This document shows positions 6,747 to 14,638 of a stretch of DNA of 50,219 nt, piece by piece. Position 1 is the first letter of the stretch; each line of letters begins with the position of its first letter. The position numbers and the translations under genes are program-made. A model generated the notes under the pieces. It saw nothing but the letters and a program-made list of their open reading frames with translations, did no database searches and was not told the DNA's origin. The DNA is from Gammaproteobacteria bacterium (GTDB lineage Bacteria; Pseudomonadota; Gammaproteobacteria; Steroidobacterales; Woeseiaceae). Location of the stretch: positions 1 through 50,219 of the forward strand of contig JAOUIH010000021.1 of assembly GCA_029884165.1 (NCBI GenBank), given 5' to 3'.

Positions 6747-8165
6747 ATGACCGAACCGAGCTGGTTTTCCATACTCCCGCCGATCCTGGCGATCGTGCTG
6801 GCCATCTGGACCAAGCAGGTCATCCTGTCGCTCTTCGCCGGCCTGTGGATCGGGTTTACCCTGCTGAGCGGCCTCAACCCGATTGCCGGGCTGGCCGGCG
6901 CGCTGGAGGGCATCGTCAACGTATTCGGCGACGCGGGCGACACGCGCGTGCTGATCTTCACACTGCTGATCGGCTCGCTGATCACGACGATCGAAATGTC
7001 CGGGGGTGTGCGTGGCTTCGTACATTTCCTCGAAACCCGGCGCTGGGTACACACTGGCGTGCGCGCCCAGGTCCTCGCCTGGGTCACCGGGATCATTATC
7101 TTCATCGAGTCGAACATCACGCTGCTGGTCGCCGGCTCCGTCAGCCGGCCGCTGTTCGACCGCTACCGCGTGTCGCGCGAGAAACTTGCCTATCTCATCG
7201 ATGCGACCTCGGCGCCGGTGTGCGTAATGATTCCCCTGAACGCCTGGGGCGCCGTGATCATCGGGCTGGTCGCGTCGTCGGGCATCGCCAACCCCCTCGA
7301 GACTTTCATCCAGTCGATCCCCTACAACCTGTACGCGATCTTCGCGATCATTCTCGCGGCGATCGTAATCTGGAAGGACCTGAACATCGGCCCGATGAAG
7401 GCGGCCGAGGAGCGCACGCAGCGGGGCGAGCTGCTGTGGCCGAACGCCATGCCGCTGGTCGACACGAGTGCGGAGCTGCTGCCCGAGCCGGAGGATGAGA
7501 GGGAGATCCCGTCGGCCTGGTTCATGGTACTGCCGATCCTCGCGATGATCCTGATGATGCCCGTGGGCCTGCTGATCACCGGCAACGGCGACCTGATCCG
7601 GGGGTCCGGCTCGACATCGATACTGTGGGCCGTCAGCACCGCGATCGCCGTCTGCTGGCTCATGCTGCTCGTGACCCGCCAGTGCGGGATCAACGAGCTG
7701 ATGCGGCATTTCATGACGGGCGCCGGGCACCTGCTGCCGATCTCGACAATCCTGCTGCTCGCGCTGGCGCTGGGCGACGTCGCGCAGCTGCTCGGCACAG
7801 GGCCCTACGTCGCGGGCGTCGCCGGTGCGGCGGTGCCGGAGGTCCTGCTGGCCCCGCTGGTGTTCGTCGTCTCGGCATTCATTGCGTTCTCGGTCGGATC
7901 CAGCTGGGGCACGTTCGCGATCATGATCCCGATCGCGATACCGATCGCGACGACGCTGGGACTCCCGGTTCCACTGCTGCTCGCCGCCGCCATCTCGGGT
8001 GGCATCTTCGGCGACCACGCCTCACCGATCAGCGATACGACGGTCGTCGCGTCGATGGCGGCGGCCACGGATCACATCGATCACGTGCGTACGCAGCTGC
8101 CGTACGCGCTGCTCGCCGGTGCGGCCGCAACGATCGGCTTTTTCCTGCTGAGCCTGTTCGGCTGA
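6747..8165 (+). CDS. NhaC-family Na+/H+ antiporter-type transporter
   Basis: This 472-aa polytopic inner-membrane protein has roughly ten to twelve hydrophobic segments. The C-terminal half has the family signature FSVGSSWGTFAIMIPIA followed by GGIFGDHASPISDTT. NhaC proteins exchange sodium for protons, often with an organic substrate. The superfamily includes malate/lactate antiporters and a lysine permease predicted from riboswitch regulons (LysW). As the last gene of a catabolic run, the likely role is substrate uptake rather than pH control. It ends 6 nt before the stop of the convergent serine hydrolase gene. Translation starts at ATG 6747. I see no strong ribosome binding site. Confidence 0.9.
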   Translation: MTEPSWFSILPPILAIVLAIWTKQVILSLFAGLWIGFTLLSGLNPIAGLAGALEGIVNVFGDAGDTRVLIFTLLIGSLITTIEMSGGVRGFVHFLETRRWVHTGVRAQVLAWVTGIIIFIESNITLLVAGSVSRPLFDRYRVSREKLAYLIDATSAPVCVMIPLNAWGAVIIGLVASSGIANPLETFIQSIPYNLYAIFAIILAAIVIWKDLNIGPMKAAEERTQRGELLWPNAMPLVDTSAELLPEPEDEREIPSAWFMVLPILAMILMMPVGLLITGNGDLIRGSGSTSILWAVSTAIAVCWLMLLVTRQCGINELMRHFMTGAGHLLPISTILLLALALGDVAQLLGTGPYVAGVAGAAVPEVLLAPLVFVVSAFIAFSVGSSWGTFAIMIPIAIPIATTLGLPVPLLLAAAISGGIFGDHASPISDTTVVASMAAATDHIDHVRTQLPYALLAGAAATIGFFLLSLFG

Positions 8166-8171
8166 AACAGT

Positions 8172-9221
8172 TCAGAGAATGAGGTCGGCGACACGCTCGG
8201 CCAGCGGGTAGACGTCCGGCTCCGCCCGGTTGGTCAGCAGGATAATCGTCAGCCGCTCGTCCGGGAAACGCAGGACGACGTTGCGGAAACCGCTGGTCTC
8301 GCCGTAATGATGATGGCGGCGATGCCCGCGGTACTCGTCGATCCACCAGCCGAAGCCGTAATTCCCCAGCGCCGGTGTCAGCATGAGCGCGGCGGACTCC
8401 GCCGACAGCACGGCACCGCGGTCCGTGGCCCGGTACCAGCGCGCCAGGTCATCCAGCGACGAGTAGATTCCGCCGTCGCCCCAGACCGCGCTCCAGCGGC
8501 TCTGGTCGCTTGACGCGACATCTCCGTTCGTCACCCGGTAACCGTAGGCGCGATTCGGCACCGTCGACTGCCCTTCGCGGTAGGCGATGGTCGATGACAT
8601 TCCGGCAGGCTCGAATATCCGCTCGCGCAGGAACACGTCGAACGACTTCCCGGACGACGCTTCCACGATCATCGCGAGCAGCGCGTAGCCGGTGTTCGAA
8701 TAACGGTACTCGGAGCCGGGCTCGAAGTAAGTACGATCGGTGGCCAGCATCAGCCGCAGCACGTCGTCGTCGTGAACCTGGGGCGAACCGTCCGGCACCA
8801 TCGGCTCGTAGTCGAGCAGGCCGGAGCGATGCTGCAGCATATGGCGAACGGTAATCCCCGAGCCGTAAGCCGGGTATTCCGGGAACAGGTCTGTCAGTGT
8901 GGATTCCAGCGTGAGCCTGCCGTCCTCGACCAGCAGCATGATCGCCGTCGCCGTGAACTGCTTGGTCACCGACGCGAGCCGGAAGTTGGTGGCCGCGCCG
9001 ATCGGCGTACCGGCGTCCACGTCGGCGAGTCCCCAGGTGCGGGTCAGTAGCGGCTCGCCGTCACGAATCACGCGAAGCGCCGCGCCGGGCATGCCCGGGC
9101 CTGCGTAGGGCTCGAACAGCCGGTCCAATTCCGTCTCTGCCTGCACACCGCTTTCACTGCAGCCGCTCATCGCGACGAGAACGAGCATGCAGGCAAGCAC
9201 TCCGGGTCCTGGTCTGTCCAA
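8172..9221 (-). CDS. Serine-hydrolase lipoprotein of the beta-lactamase/PBP-like class C family
   Basis: This 349-aa envelope lipoprotein has a signal peptide ending in the lipobox VAMSGC (lipidated C21). The class C beta-lactamase/D-peptidase fold motifs are all present: S84-V-T-K87 (LASVTKQF), Y174-S-N176 (YRYSNTGY) and H305-Y-G307-E-T-S-G. This family includes esterases, D-aminopeptidases and PBP4*-like hydrolases, and true antibiotic resistance is uncommon. The start is unusual: TTG at 9221-9219 is preceded by GGGAG at a 7-nt spacing. GTG at 9200 and an ATG just downstream are weaker choices and would shorten the signal peptide. The substrate is unknown, and a cell-wall peptide or ester is likely. 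Confidence 0.9.
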   Translation of the reverse strand: MDRPGPGVLACMLVLVAMSGCSESGVQAETELDRLFEPYAGPGMPGAALRVIRDGEPLLTRTWGLADVDAGTPIGAATNFRLASVTKQFTATAIMLLVEDGRLTLESTLTDLFPEYPAYGSGITVRHMLQHRSGLLDYEPMVPDGSPQVHDDDVLRLMLATDRTYFEPGSEYRYSNTGYALLAMIVEASSGKSFDVFLRERIFEPAGMSSTIAYREGQSTVPNRAYGYRVTNGDVASSDQSRWSAVWGDGGIYSSLDDLARWYRATDRGAVLSAESAALMLTPALGNYGFGWWIDEYRGHRRHHHYGETSGFRNVVLRFPDERLTIILLTNRAEPDVYPLAERVADLIL

Positions 9222-9228
9222 GTTTTCT

Positions 9229-9233
9229 CTCCC
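9229..9233 (-). promoter_or_regulatory. Ribosome binding site supporting a TTG start
   Basis: On the minus strand GGGAG lies 7 nt before TTG 9221-9219. The TTG gives a complete n-region for the lipoprotein signal peptide of the serine hydrolase. Later in-frame GTG and ATG codons lack a site this good. Confidence 0.55.
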
Positions 9234-9264
9234 ACTGACAATGCCCCGGGCGCCGCGCGCCCTG

Positions 9265-10170
9265 TCACAGGTTCCCGCTAAAGCAGAATTCCACCGGGCC
9301 CGTCATCACGGCCGTGTCGTCCGGCCGGATCTCGATCTGCACGGTGCCGCCGGGCAGTTGCACGTCGATACGAGCTGCCGGCGTCAGTCCCCGGGCCCGC
9401 GCAGCAAAGGCCGCCACGCATGCCCCGCTGCCGCAGGCCATCGTGAGGCCGACTCCGCGCTCGTAGACCGTGAGCTCGAGGTGCGACTCGTCGACCAGCT
9501 CTGCAACGCCGACGTTCACCCCGGCCGGAAACATCGGGTCCTGCTGGATCGGCGCCGCGTGCTTCGGGATATCGATCGAGCCGAGGTCGTCGACGAAGTA
9601 GACGACATGCGGGTTGCCGATATTGAGCGCGACTCCGTCGCTGAGCGGGCCATGGCCGACGTCCAGGTGCAGCGTGTCGGCTTCGCGGGCGAGCGGAATA
9701 CGGCGCCAGTCGAGATTGACCCGTCCCATCTCGCAACGCACCAGGCGACTGCCAGCACGCTGGCAGCGCAGCACCCCGGCACGCGTCTCGATCGAGACCT
9801 CGTCCAGGCGCGCCTCCTCGAGCAACAACCAGGCGACGCAGCGTGTCGCGTTGCCACAGGCTTCGACTTCTCGTCCGTCGACGTTGTAGAGGCGCATGAA
9901 AACATCGGCGGATCTGTCCTGCGGCGGCTCGACGACGACCAGCTGGTCGGCCCCGACGCCGGACTGAACGTCGCAGATCCGCCGGATCTCGCCGATTCCC
10001 GGGCGGTAAGCCTGCGCGCGCGCATCCACAATGACGAAATGGTTGCGCAAACCGTGCATCTTTATGAATGGCCGACCCGCCGGGAAGAGATCCGGCAGGC
10101 TCGTCGCACCCCTTGCTTTCACACTACCCGCCATTTCCGGCCCGGCATTGGTTCCGAGGTGTCGCATCAT
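9265..10170 (-). CDS. dapF: Diaminopimelate epimerase
   Basis: DapF converts LL- to meso-diaminopimelate in the cytoplasm, for lysine synthesis and peptidoglycan. The 301-aa reading has both catalytic cysteines in classic context, C105 (VEACGNATR) and C246 (TMACGSGAC), plus GNPHVVYF. The usual opening block KMHGLGNDF is altered here to KMHGLRNHF, with Gly to Arg and Asp to His. The reading also has about 35 extra residues before that block. The true start is therefore uncertain: ATG 10170, the next ATG at 10167, or an internal ATG 12 codons in. It stands alone, away from lysA, and is divergent from the AlaX gene. I would call it dapF with a slightly unusual N-terminus. Confidence 0.9.
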   Translation of the reverse strand: MMRHLGTNAGPEMAGSVKARGATSLPDLFPAGRPFIKMHGLRNHFVIVDARAQAYRPGIGEIRRICDVQSGVGADQLVVVEPPQDRSADVFMRLYNVDGREVEACGNATRCVAWLLLEEARLDEVSIETRAGVLRCQRAGSRLVRCEMGRVNLDWRRIPLAREADTLHLDVGHGPLSDGVALNIGNPHVVYFVDDLGSIDIPKHAAPIQQDPMFPAGVNVGVAELVDESHLELTVYERGVGLTMACGSGACVAAFAARARGLTPAARIDVQLPGGTVQIEIRPDDTAVMTGPVEFCFSGNL

Positions 10171-10277
10171 CGCAGGATCGGCTGGCCGTGTCAGCCGGCC
10201 AGAAATTGCCCGTCGCTTGCGGCGGCGTTACAGTCGGGTACTTACACGGTTCGATTCCGGCAGCAAACAGGCAGGCA

Positions 10278-10988
10278 ATGGCAGGCATGACGAGAGAACT
10301 GTTCCGCGAAGACTCCTACCTGCGCGAATGCGAGGCGCAGGTCATCTCCGTCAACGACCGCCAGGTCGTGCTGGACCAGACCGTGTTCTACGCAATGGGC
10401 GGCGGCCAGCCGGGCGATACCGGTCGCCTGGAGTGGGATGGCAAGATCGCGGCCGTAACGGAAACGCGTTACGGCGAAGGCGGCGCTATCTGCCACGTCG
10501 TGGCTGACGGCGATCCGCTGCCGCCGGCAGGCGGCCGGGTTCGTGCCGTCATCGACTGGGATCGGCGCTATCGGCACATGCGCATGCACACGGCGCTGCA
10601 TCTGCTCGGATCGGTGCTGCACTACGGCGTGACCGGGGGCAACATCGGCGCGGACCGCAGCCGCCTGGATTTCGACATGGAGGATACCGTCGACAAGGAC
10701 GCGGTGACCGCCGAACTGGCCAGACTGGTTGCCGCCGATCACCAGGTCGGCTGCCGCTGGATCACCGACGCCGAGCTGGATGCGCAGCCGGAGCTCGTGC
10801 GGACGATGTCCGTGCAGCCGCCGCGCGGCGCCGGGCGCATCAGGTTGCTGGAAATCGAGAACGTGGACCTGCAGCCCTGCGGCGGCACACACCTCCGCTC
10901 AACCGGGGAGGTCGGCGCAGTCCGTGTCAGCAAGGTCGAGAAAAAGGGCAAGCACAATCGCCGGGTCTGCATAGAACTGGACGATTGA
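10278..10988 (+). CDS. AlaX-type alanyl-tRNA editing protein
   Basis: This free-standing 236-aa homologue of the AlaRS editing domain hydrolyses mischarged tRNA (Ser- or Gly-tRNA-Ala) in the cytoplasm. The zinc site is complete: H104 and H108 (MHTALHLL), and C201 and H205 (CGGTH). The glycine-rich GGGQPGDTG is the AlaX-M hallmark. The frame is open back to 10068, but recognisable family sequence begins at about 10287 (MTRELF). ATG 10278 or ATG 10287 are the realistic starts, and a weak AGGCAGG precedes the first. It is divergent from dapF across 107 bp. No aminoacyl-tRNA synthetase gene is near. Confidence 0.88.
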   Translation: MAGMTRELFREDSYLRECEAQVISVNDRQVVLDQTVFYAMGGGQPGDTGRLEWDGKIAAVTETRYGEGGAICHVVADGDPLPPAGGRVRAVIDWDRRYRHMRMHTALHLLGSVLHYGVTGGNIGADRSRLDFDMEDTVDKDAVTAELARLVAADHQVGCRWITDAELDAQPELVRTMSVQPPRGAGRIRLLEIENVDLQPCGGTHLRSTGEVGAVRVSKVEKKGKHNRRVCIELDD

Positions 10989-11074
10989 AGCGCTGCGGCC
11001 GCCTGCAGCAATAGGCGCACCGGCAAGCGTCGAACAAGAACAACATGCCGCCTCGGCGGCGACGGGGGAAGAAT

Positions 11075-12397
11075 ATGGGTGAGCAGCCAGTTACGGGCGC
11101 GGAGATCGGCGCGGCCGCGCCGGTGAGCAGCGCGGAACGCATCAGCGCCATCGACACCCTGCGCGGCGTCGCCGTGCTCGGCATCCTGGTGATGAACATC
11201 TACGCGTTCGCAATGCCGTTCCAGGCCTACATGAACCCGCTGCCGATGGGCGGGCTCGAGTGGTACAACCAGGCCACCTGGATATTCACGCACGTTTTCT
11301 TCGACCAGAAGTTCCTGACGATTTTCGCGCTGTTGTTCGGCGCTGGACTCGTCATCATGTGGCAGCGCGCGGAGCAGCGCGGCGCCAGGCCCGGGCGCGT
11401 CTGGTACCGGCGCCAGGCCTGGCTGCTCGTCATAGGCGCCGTCCACGCCTACCTGATCTGGTGGGGCGACATCCTGTTTCACTACGCCCTGATGGGCATG
11501 TTCGTGTACCTGTTCCGGAAGTGGCAGCCGAAAGGGCTGATCATACTGGCCTGCTGCATGCTGCCGGTCGCACTCGTGTTTTCCTACGGCGGCTCGTACT
11601 ACATGGAAGACCTGCGCACGCAGGCGAGCGAGCTCGCCGGGCTGATCGACGCGGGCGAGGAACTGAACGACGAGCAGCAGGAGGTTCGCGAGCAGTGGGA
11701 GGCGATGCAGCCCTTCATGGATCCTACGCCGGAAAGCCTGCAGAAGGACGTCGATACGCACCTCGGCAGCTACGGCGGTATTGTCGCCTACCGCGCGCCG
11801 ACGGTTGCGATGATGCAGGCGCAGAACACGCTCAGTTTCGCCCTGTGGCGGGTCGGCGGCCTGATGATCCTGGGCATGGCGTTGATGAAGCTCGGCATCC
11901 TGTCCGGGCAGCGTGACGCCGCCTTCTACCGACGGATGGCGCTGCTCGGCTACGGGCTCGGCCTGCCGATCCTGGCGTTCAGCGCCATCAACCTGTATGC
12001 GCACGGCTTCGAGCCGCTGTACATGTTCCGGATCGGCATGGCGCCGAACTACGTCGGCAGCGTGCTCGTCAGCTTCGGCCACATCGCGCTCGTCATGCTG
12101 ATCGTGAAGAGCGGTGCCTGGTCGATGCTGATGGCCCGCTTCGCTGCGGTCGGGCAGATGGCGCTGACGAACTACCTGATGCACTCGGTCGTCATGACGA
12201 CGATCTTCTATGGCTACGGCTTCGGGCTGTACGGGTCGGTGCCGCGGCTTGCCCAGATGAGCTTCGTCGTCGCGTTGATCGGGTTCCAGCTTTGGCTGTC
12301 GCCGCTCTGGCTGAGTCGCTACCGATTCGGGCCGGTCGAATGGCTGTGGCGGTCGCTGACTTACTGGCGGCGGCAGCCAATGCTGCGGAGCCCGTAG
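11075..12397 (+). CDS. DUF418 (YeiB-like) integral membrane protein
   Basis: This 440-aa inner-membrane protein begins with the family signature AIDTLRGVAVLGILVMNI. Repeated hydrophobic segments follow, and the DUF418 domain covers the last third (GQMALTNYLMHSVV, then PVEWLWRSLTYWRR). An internal soluble stretch of about 70 residues, rich in Glu and Gln, lies around 180-255. No biochemical role is established for the family. ATG 11075 was chosen over ATG 11045 because GGGGGAAG lies just before it. A GCCGC-CTCG-GCGGC hairpin at 11047-11060 lies immediately upstream, in the probable leader. Nothing in the neighbourhood gives a function. Confidence 0.88.
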   Translation: MGEQPVTGAEIGAAAPVSSAERISAIDTLRGVAVLGILVMNIYAFAMPFQAYMNPLPMGGLEWYNQATWIFTHVFFDQKFLTIFALLFGAGLVIMWQRAEQRGARPGRVWYRRQAWLLVIGAVHAYLIWWGDILFHYALMGMFVYLFRKWQPKGLIILACCMLPVALVFSYGGSYYMEDLRTQASELAGLIDAGEELNDEQQEVREQWEAMQPFMDPTPESLQKDVDTHLGSYGGIVAYRAPTVAMMQAQNTLSFALWRVGGLMILGMALMKLGILSGQRDAAFYRRMALLGYGLGLPILAFSAINLYAHGFEPLYMFRIGMAPNYVGSVLVSFGHIALVMLIVKSGAWSMLMARFAAVGQMALTNYLMHSVVMTTIFYGYGFGLYGSVPRLAQMSFVVALIGFQLWLSPLWLSRYRFGPVEWLWRSLTYWRRQPMLRSP

Positions 12398-12407
12398 GAC
12401 GACCGGC

Positions 12408-12785
12408 TCAGCGCGGGTCGCCGAGGCCACCGCCCTCGGACGGCGAGGAACTTGCCCGTCCGCGCTTGCGCAACATGCGTTGCGTCGCGGCCTTTTCCTC
12501 GTCCCACTCGCGCACGGTCTTGCAAACGCGCTGCTTCTGGCGGCTCCCGGTCACCCTTTCGTTCTTGCACTCGACCCTGTCGAGTTCGTCTTCGACCTGC
12601 TCGTTGTATTCTGCCGCGGCCGCGGCGTAGGCCTCGTCTTCGAGAGCTTTGCGCTCCGCGCCGCTCAGCTTCCGTTGCTCTTCCGGGGCCGGCTTTTCGG
12701 CCTCGGCCGACTGTTCCTGCGCCGGCCCGGAGAGTGGCATCGAAACCAGCAGTACAGTCGTCAGTAACGTAACAGCTCGATTCAT
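12408..12785 (-). CDS. Small exported protein with a paired-cysteine motif
   Basis: This 125-aa protein begins with a signal peptide (MNRAVTLLTTVLLVSMPLSG), so it is probably periplasmic. A Glu/Ala-rich, probably helical middle follows. Near residue 73 there is a compact motif with two cysteines spanning ERVTGSRQKQRVC, then a Trp (REWDEE). I have seen this C...TGSR...VC...W pattern in short uncharacterised proteins of gamma- and alphaproteobacteria, but I know no function for it. GAGGAAC precedes the ATG. It is the last gene of a minus-strand run that starts at 14495 and is convergent with the DUF418 gene. Confidence 0.75.
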   Translation of the reverse strand: MNRAVTLLTTVLLVSMPLSGPAQEQSAEAEKPAPEEQRKLSGAERKALEDEAYAAAAAEYNEQVEDELDRVECKNERVTGSRQKQRVCKTVREWDEEKAATQRMLRKRGRASSSPSEGGGLGDPR

Positions 12786-12814
12786 GTTCGTTCCTCGACA
12801 CCCATCGGTGTCAG

Positions 12815-13075
12815 CTAGTCGTTGATCTCCGCGTTGAGCGTCTGGCGCTCGGGCTGACAGGTACAGAGCCGGGTCGCGCTCTTGATGCGCGACACGTGGT
12901 CACAGACCACGACCTCGTCCGCGGCGCAGTCGGATAGACTTTCGCCGTAGGCTTTCGCTACCGGTTCCTGGGCACAGCCTGCAAGCAGGGCAAACGCGAC
13001 ACCGACCGGCCATAGCGGCGCGTGGATGGAGCCGAGGCCGCCGGCGCGTCCCGAAGCCGCCAGGCGCCTAGTCAC
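12815..13075 (-). CDS. Small putative lipoprotein
   Basis: The reading contains a hydrophobic stretch ending in the lipobox LLAGC. After it comes a short cysteine-containing region (DCAADEVVVCDH, CTCQ) of about 45 residues. The start is uncertain. The open frame extends to ATG 13147, but that would overlap the upstream TPR gene by 80 nt. GTG 13075 would overlap its stop by only 8 nt, has AGGAG immediately before it, and gives 86 aa. I use it for that reason. Five closely spaced cysteines besides the lipidated one suggest disulphides or metal binding. The function is unknown. It is probably co-transcribed with its neighbours on both sides. Confidence 0.6.
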   Translation of the reverse strand: MTRRLAASGRAGGLGSIHAPLWPVGVAFALLAGCAQEPVAKAYGESLSDCAADEVVVCDHVSRIKSATRLCTCQPERQTLNAEIND

Positions 13076-14495
13076 TCCTGACGTCCACCGTTCGATAGAA
13101 GAAATCATGTCGGTACAGGACCTCCCCGCTTTCCACCGGCTCGCCATCCCGATACACCGGCCGGTAAATGAAGTCTTTGACGCCGTAGCGTACCCGGGTT
13201 TCCATCTGCGAGAAACCGGGAGGGTCCGCCTCGATCAACTCGATGTCCTTGACCCGGCCGCGATCGTTGACCGAAAAGCGCGCCGTTATGTGTCCCTCCA
13301 GCAACTCGGCATGGTCCACGTCGGCCCTGCTCCAGCCGTAGTTGAAATCCGGGTACCTGCCGAGCGCCAGGCGGCGCAGCGGCACGGGGCGCTCCAGGTC
13401 TGACAAGCGCCGGTCGAGCAGCTCCGTCTCGGACAGCAGCTGCCACGCCCTGCCGTATTGCAGGCGGGCCAGGTCGACCGAGTCCATTACGGTGTAATAG
13501 TCTCCCAGGGCGATGACGCACCGGGCCAGCAAGTCGGGCCCGGCATCCGCGTTGGCGTTGGCCTCGGCCACTGCCAGCGCCCTCTGGAAATAGGACTCCC
13601 CGTTGCGCGTGGTGGGCTCGGACCGGAAGACCACTTCATTTGCCTCGTGCAGGTAGGTCCTGCCCAGCGCCAGGTAGGTATCAATCAGCACGGGGTCCCC
13701 GGTACCGTAGTGATCTGCCTTTATCTTCGCAATCCGGCGGTAGACGTGGCGCTCCTCCCGGTGTCGATCCAGCTGGTTCAACAGTTCGGCCCGGTCGTGC
13801 AACACGGGCAACATTTCCAGCGCGTAGAGCGAGTACTTGCGCTCGTACAGGGTCGTCATCCGGTCGAGCAGCTCCAGCGCCGTACCCACTTCCCCGGCAG
13901 CAAGGTTGGTCTCGACCATACCGTTCAGGATGTGCACCTGCTCGACTGTATGCGGTCCTTCGTTCACGTGGCTGATGTGCAGCGCGCGATCATAGGTGCG
14001 CAAGGCCTCGCCGTAGTTGCCGGAGTCACGATATGTCGCCGCGAGGCCCTCCAGCGGTCGCACCAGCCTGCGGCTCAGCATGTCGTCATCGCGCTGCAAC
14101 AGGTCGATGGCAGTCTCGTAATTCTGCAACGCCGCTTCCCATTTGCCGCCGAGTCGCTGCGCGAGCGCCAGGTCCGACAGGGCGCTCGCCGTTTTCGTAG
14201 CCGACTGCGTCTCGCTCGCGAGCAGCGACTCAAGGCGCTCCTTGGCAGCGAGCTCCGACTCGTCATACAGCCCTGCGGCTATCGCATCGCGAAATCGTCG
14301 CCGATACAGAGCGTCCGGGTCCCCCGTCGTCCCGGCATCGAGCCGCGGCACCCCGACGCCGGGTGGAGCGGAGTCGTCCTGATCGGCTTGCGGCGCAGCC
14401 GGCGCCTCGACGGGCAACAATATGGCCGCCTGCCCGGCAAGGAACAGGGCCGACAAGGCTATCCAAGGCCTCGAATTCGAGCACGAAACGCGCAT
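13068..14495 (-). CDS. TPR protein with a TonB-like C-terminal domain
   Basis: This 475-aa protein has an N-terminal signal or anchor segment (SRPWIALSALFLAGQAAILL). A long helical repeat region of TPR type follows, from about 70 to 370 (KWEAALQNYETAIDLLQ, GNYGEALRTYDRALHI). The last 80 residues look like a TonB C-terminal/energy-transducer fold (ITARFSVNDRGRVKDIELIE, then VKDFIYRPVYRDGEPVESG). Such TPR-TonB_C fusions are found in the envelope and are thought to join periplasmic repeat scaffolds to the wall or to outer-membrane partners. The frame is open further upstream. ATG 14495 is chosen because it starts the signal-like sequence and avoids a long Arg/Pro tract. It is divergent from the gene at 14639. 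Confidence 0.82.
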   Translation of the reverse strand: MRVSCSNSRPWIALSALFLAGQAAILLPVEAPAAPQADQDDSAPPGVGVPRLDAGTTGDPDALYRRRFRDAIAAGLYDESELAAKERLESLLASETQSATKTASALSDLALAQRLGGKWEAALQNYETAIDLLQRDDDMLSRRLVRPLEGLAATYRDSGNYGEALRTYDRALHISHVNEGPHTVEQVHILNGMVETNLAAGEVGTALELLDRMTTLYERKYSLYALEMLPVLHDRAELLNQLDRHREERHVYRRIAKIKADHYGTGDPVLIDTYLALGRTYLHEANEVVFRSEPTTRNGESYFQRALAVAEANANADAGPDLLARCVIALGDYYTVMDSVDLARLQYGRAWQLLSETELLDRRLSDLERPVPLRRLALGRYPDFNYGWSRADVDHAELLEGHITARFSVNDRGRVKDIELIEADPPGFSQMETRVRYGVKDFIYRPVYRDGEPVESGEVLYRHDFFYRTVDVRSD

Positions 14496-14638
14496 GACGG
14501 TCAGTTCGGCTAAACCCCTCGGTTTTGGACCGGCGCACCGGTCACGGGTTCCGACGACGCCGAGGCTGCCGACGCTCGAATTGGCGCGGCGTTGCCGCAG
14601 CTTTATAGTAACGGCCTTTCCGGGAGCAGGAGTTCTGC

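Noticed and set aside
8172-9221. Antibiotic-resistance beta-lactamase
   Set aside because: The motifs are of the broad serine-hydrolase/PBP-like family (SVTK, YSN, HYGETSG). True class C enzymes usually have KTG instead of the third motif seen here.
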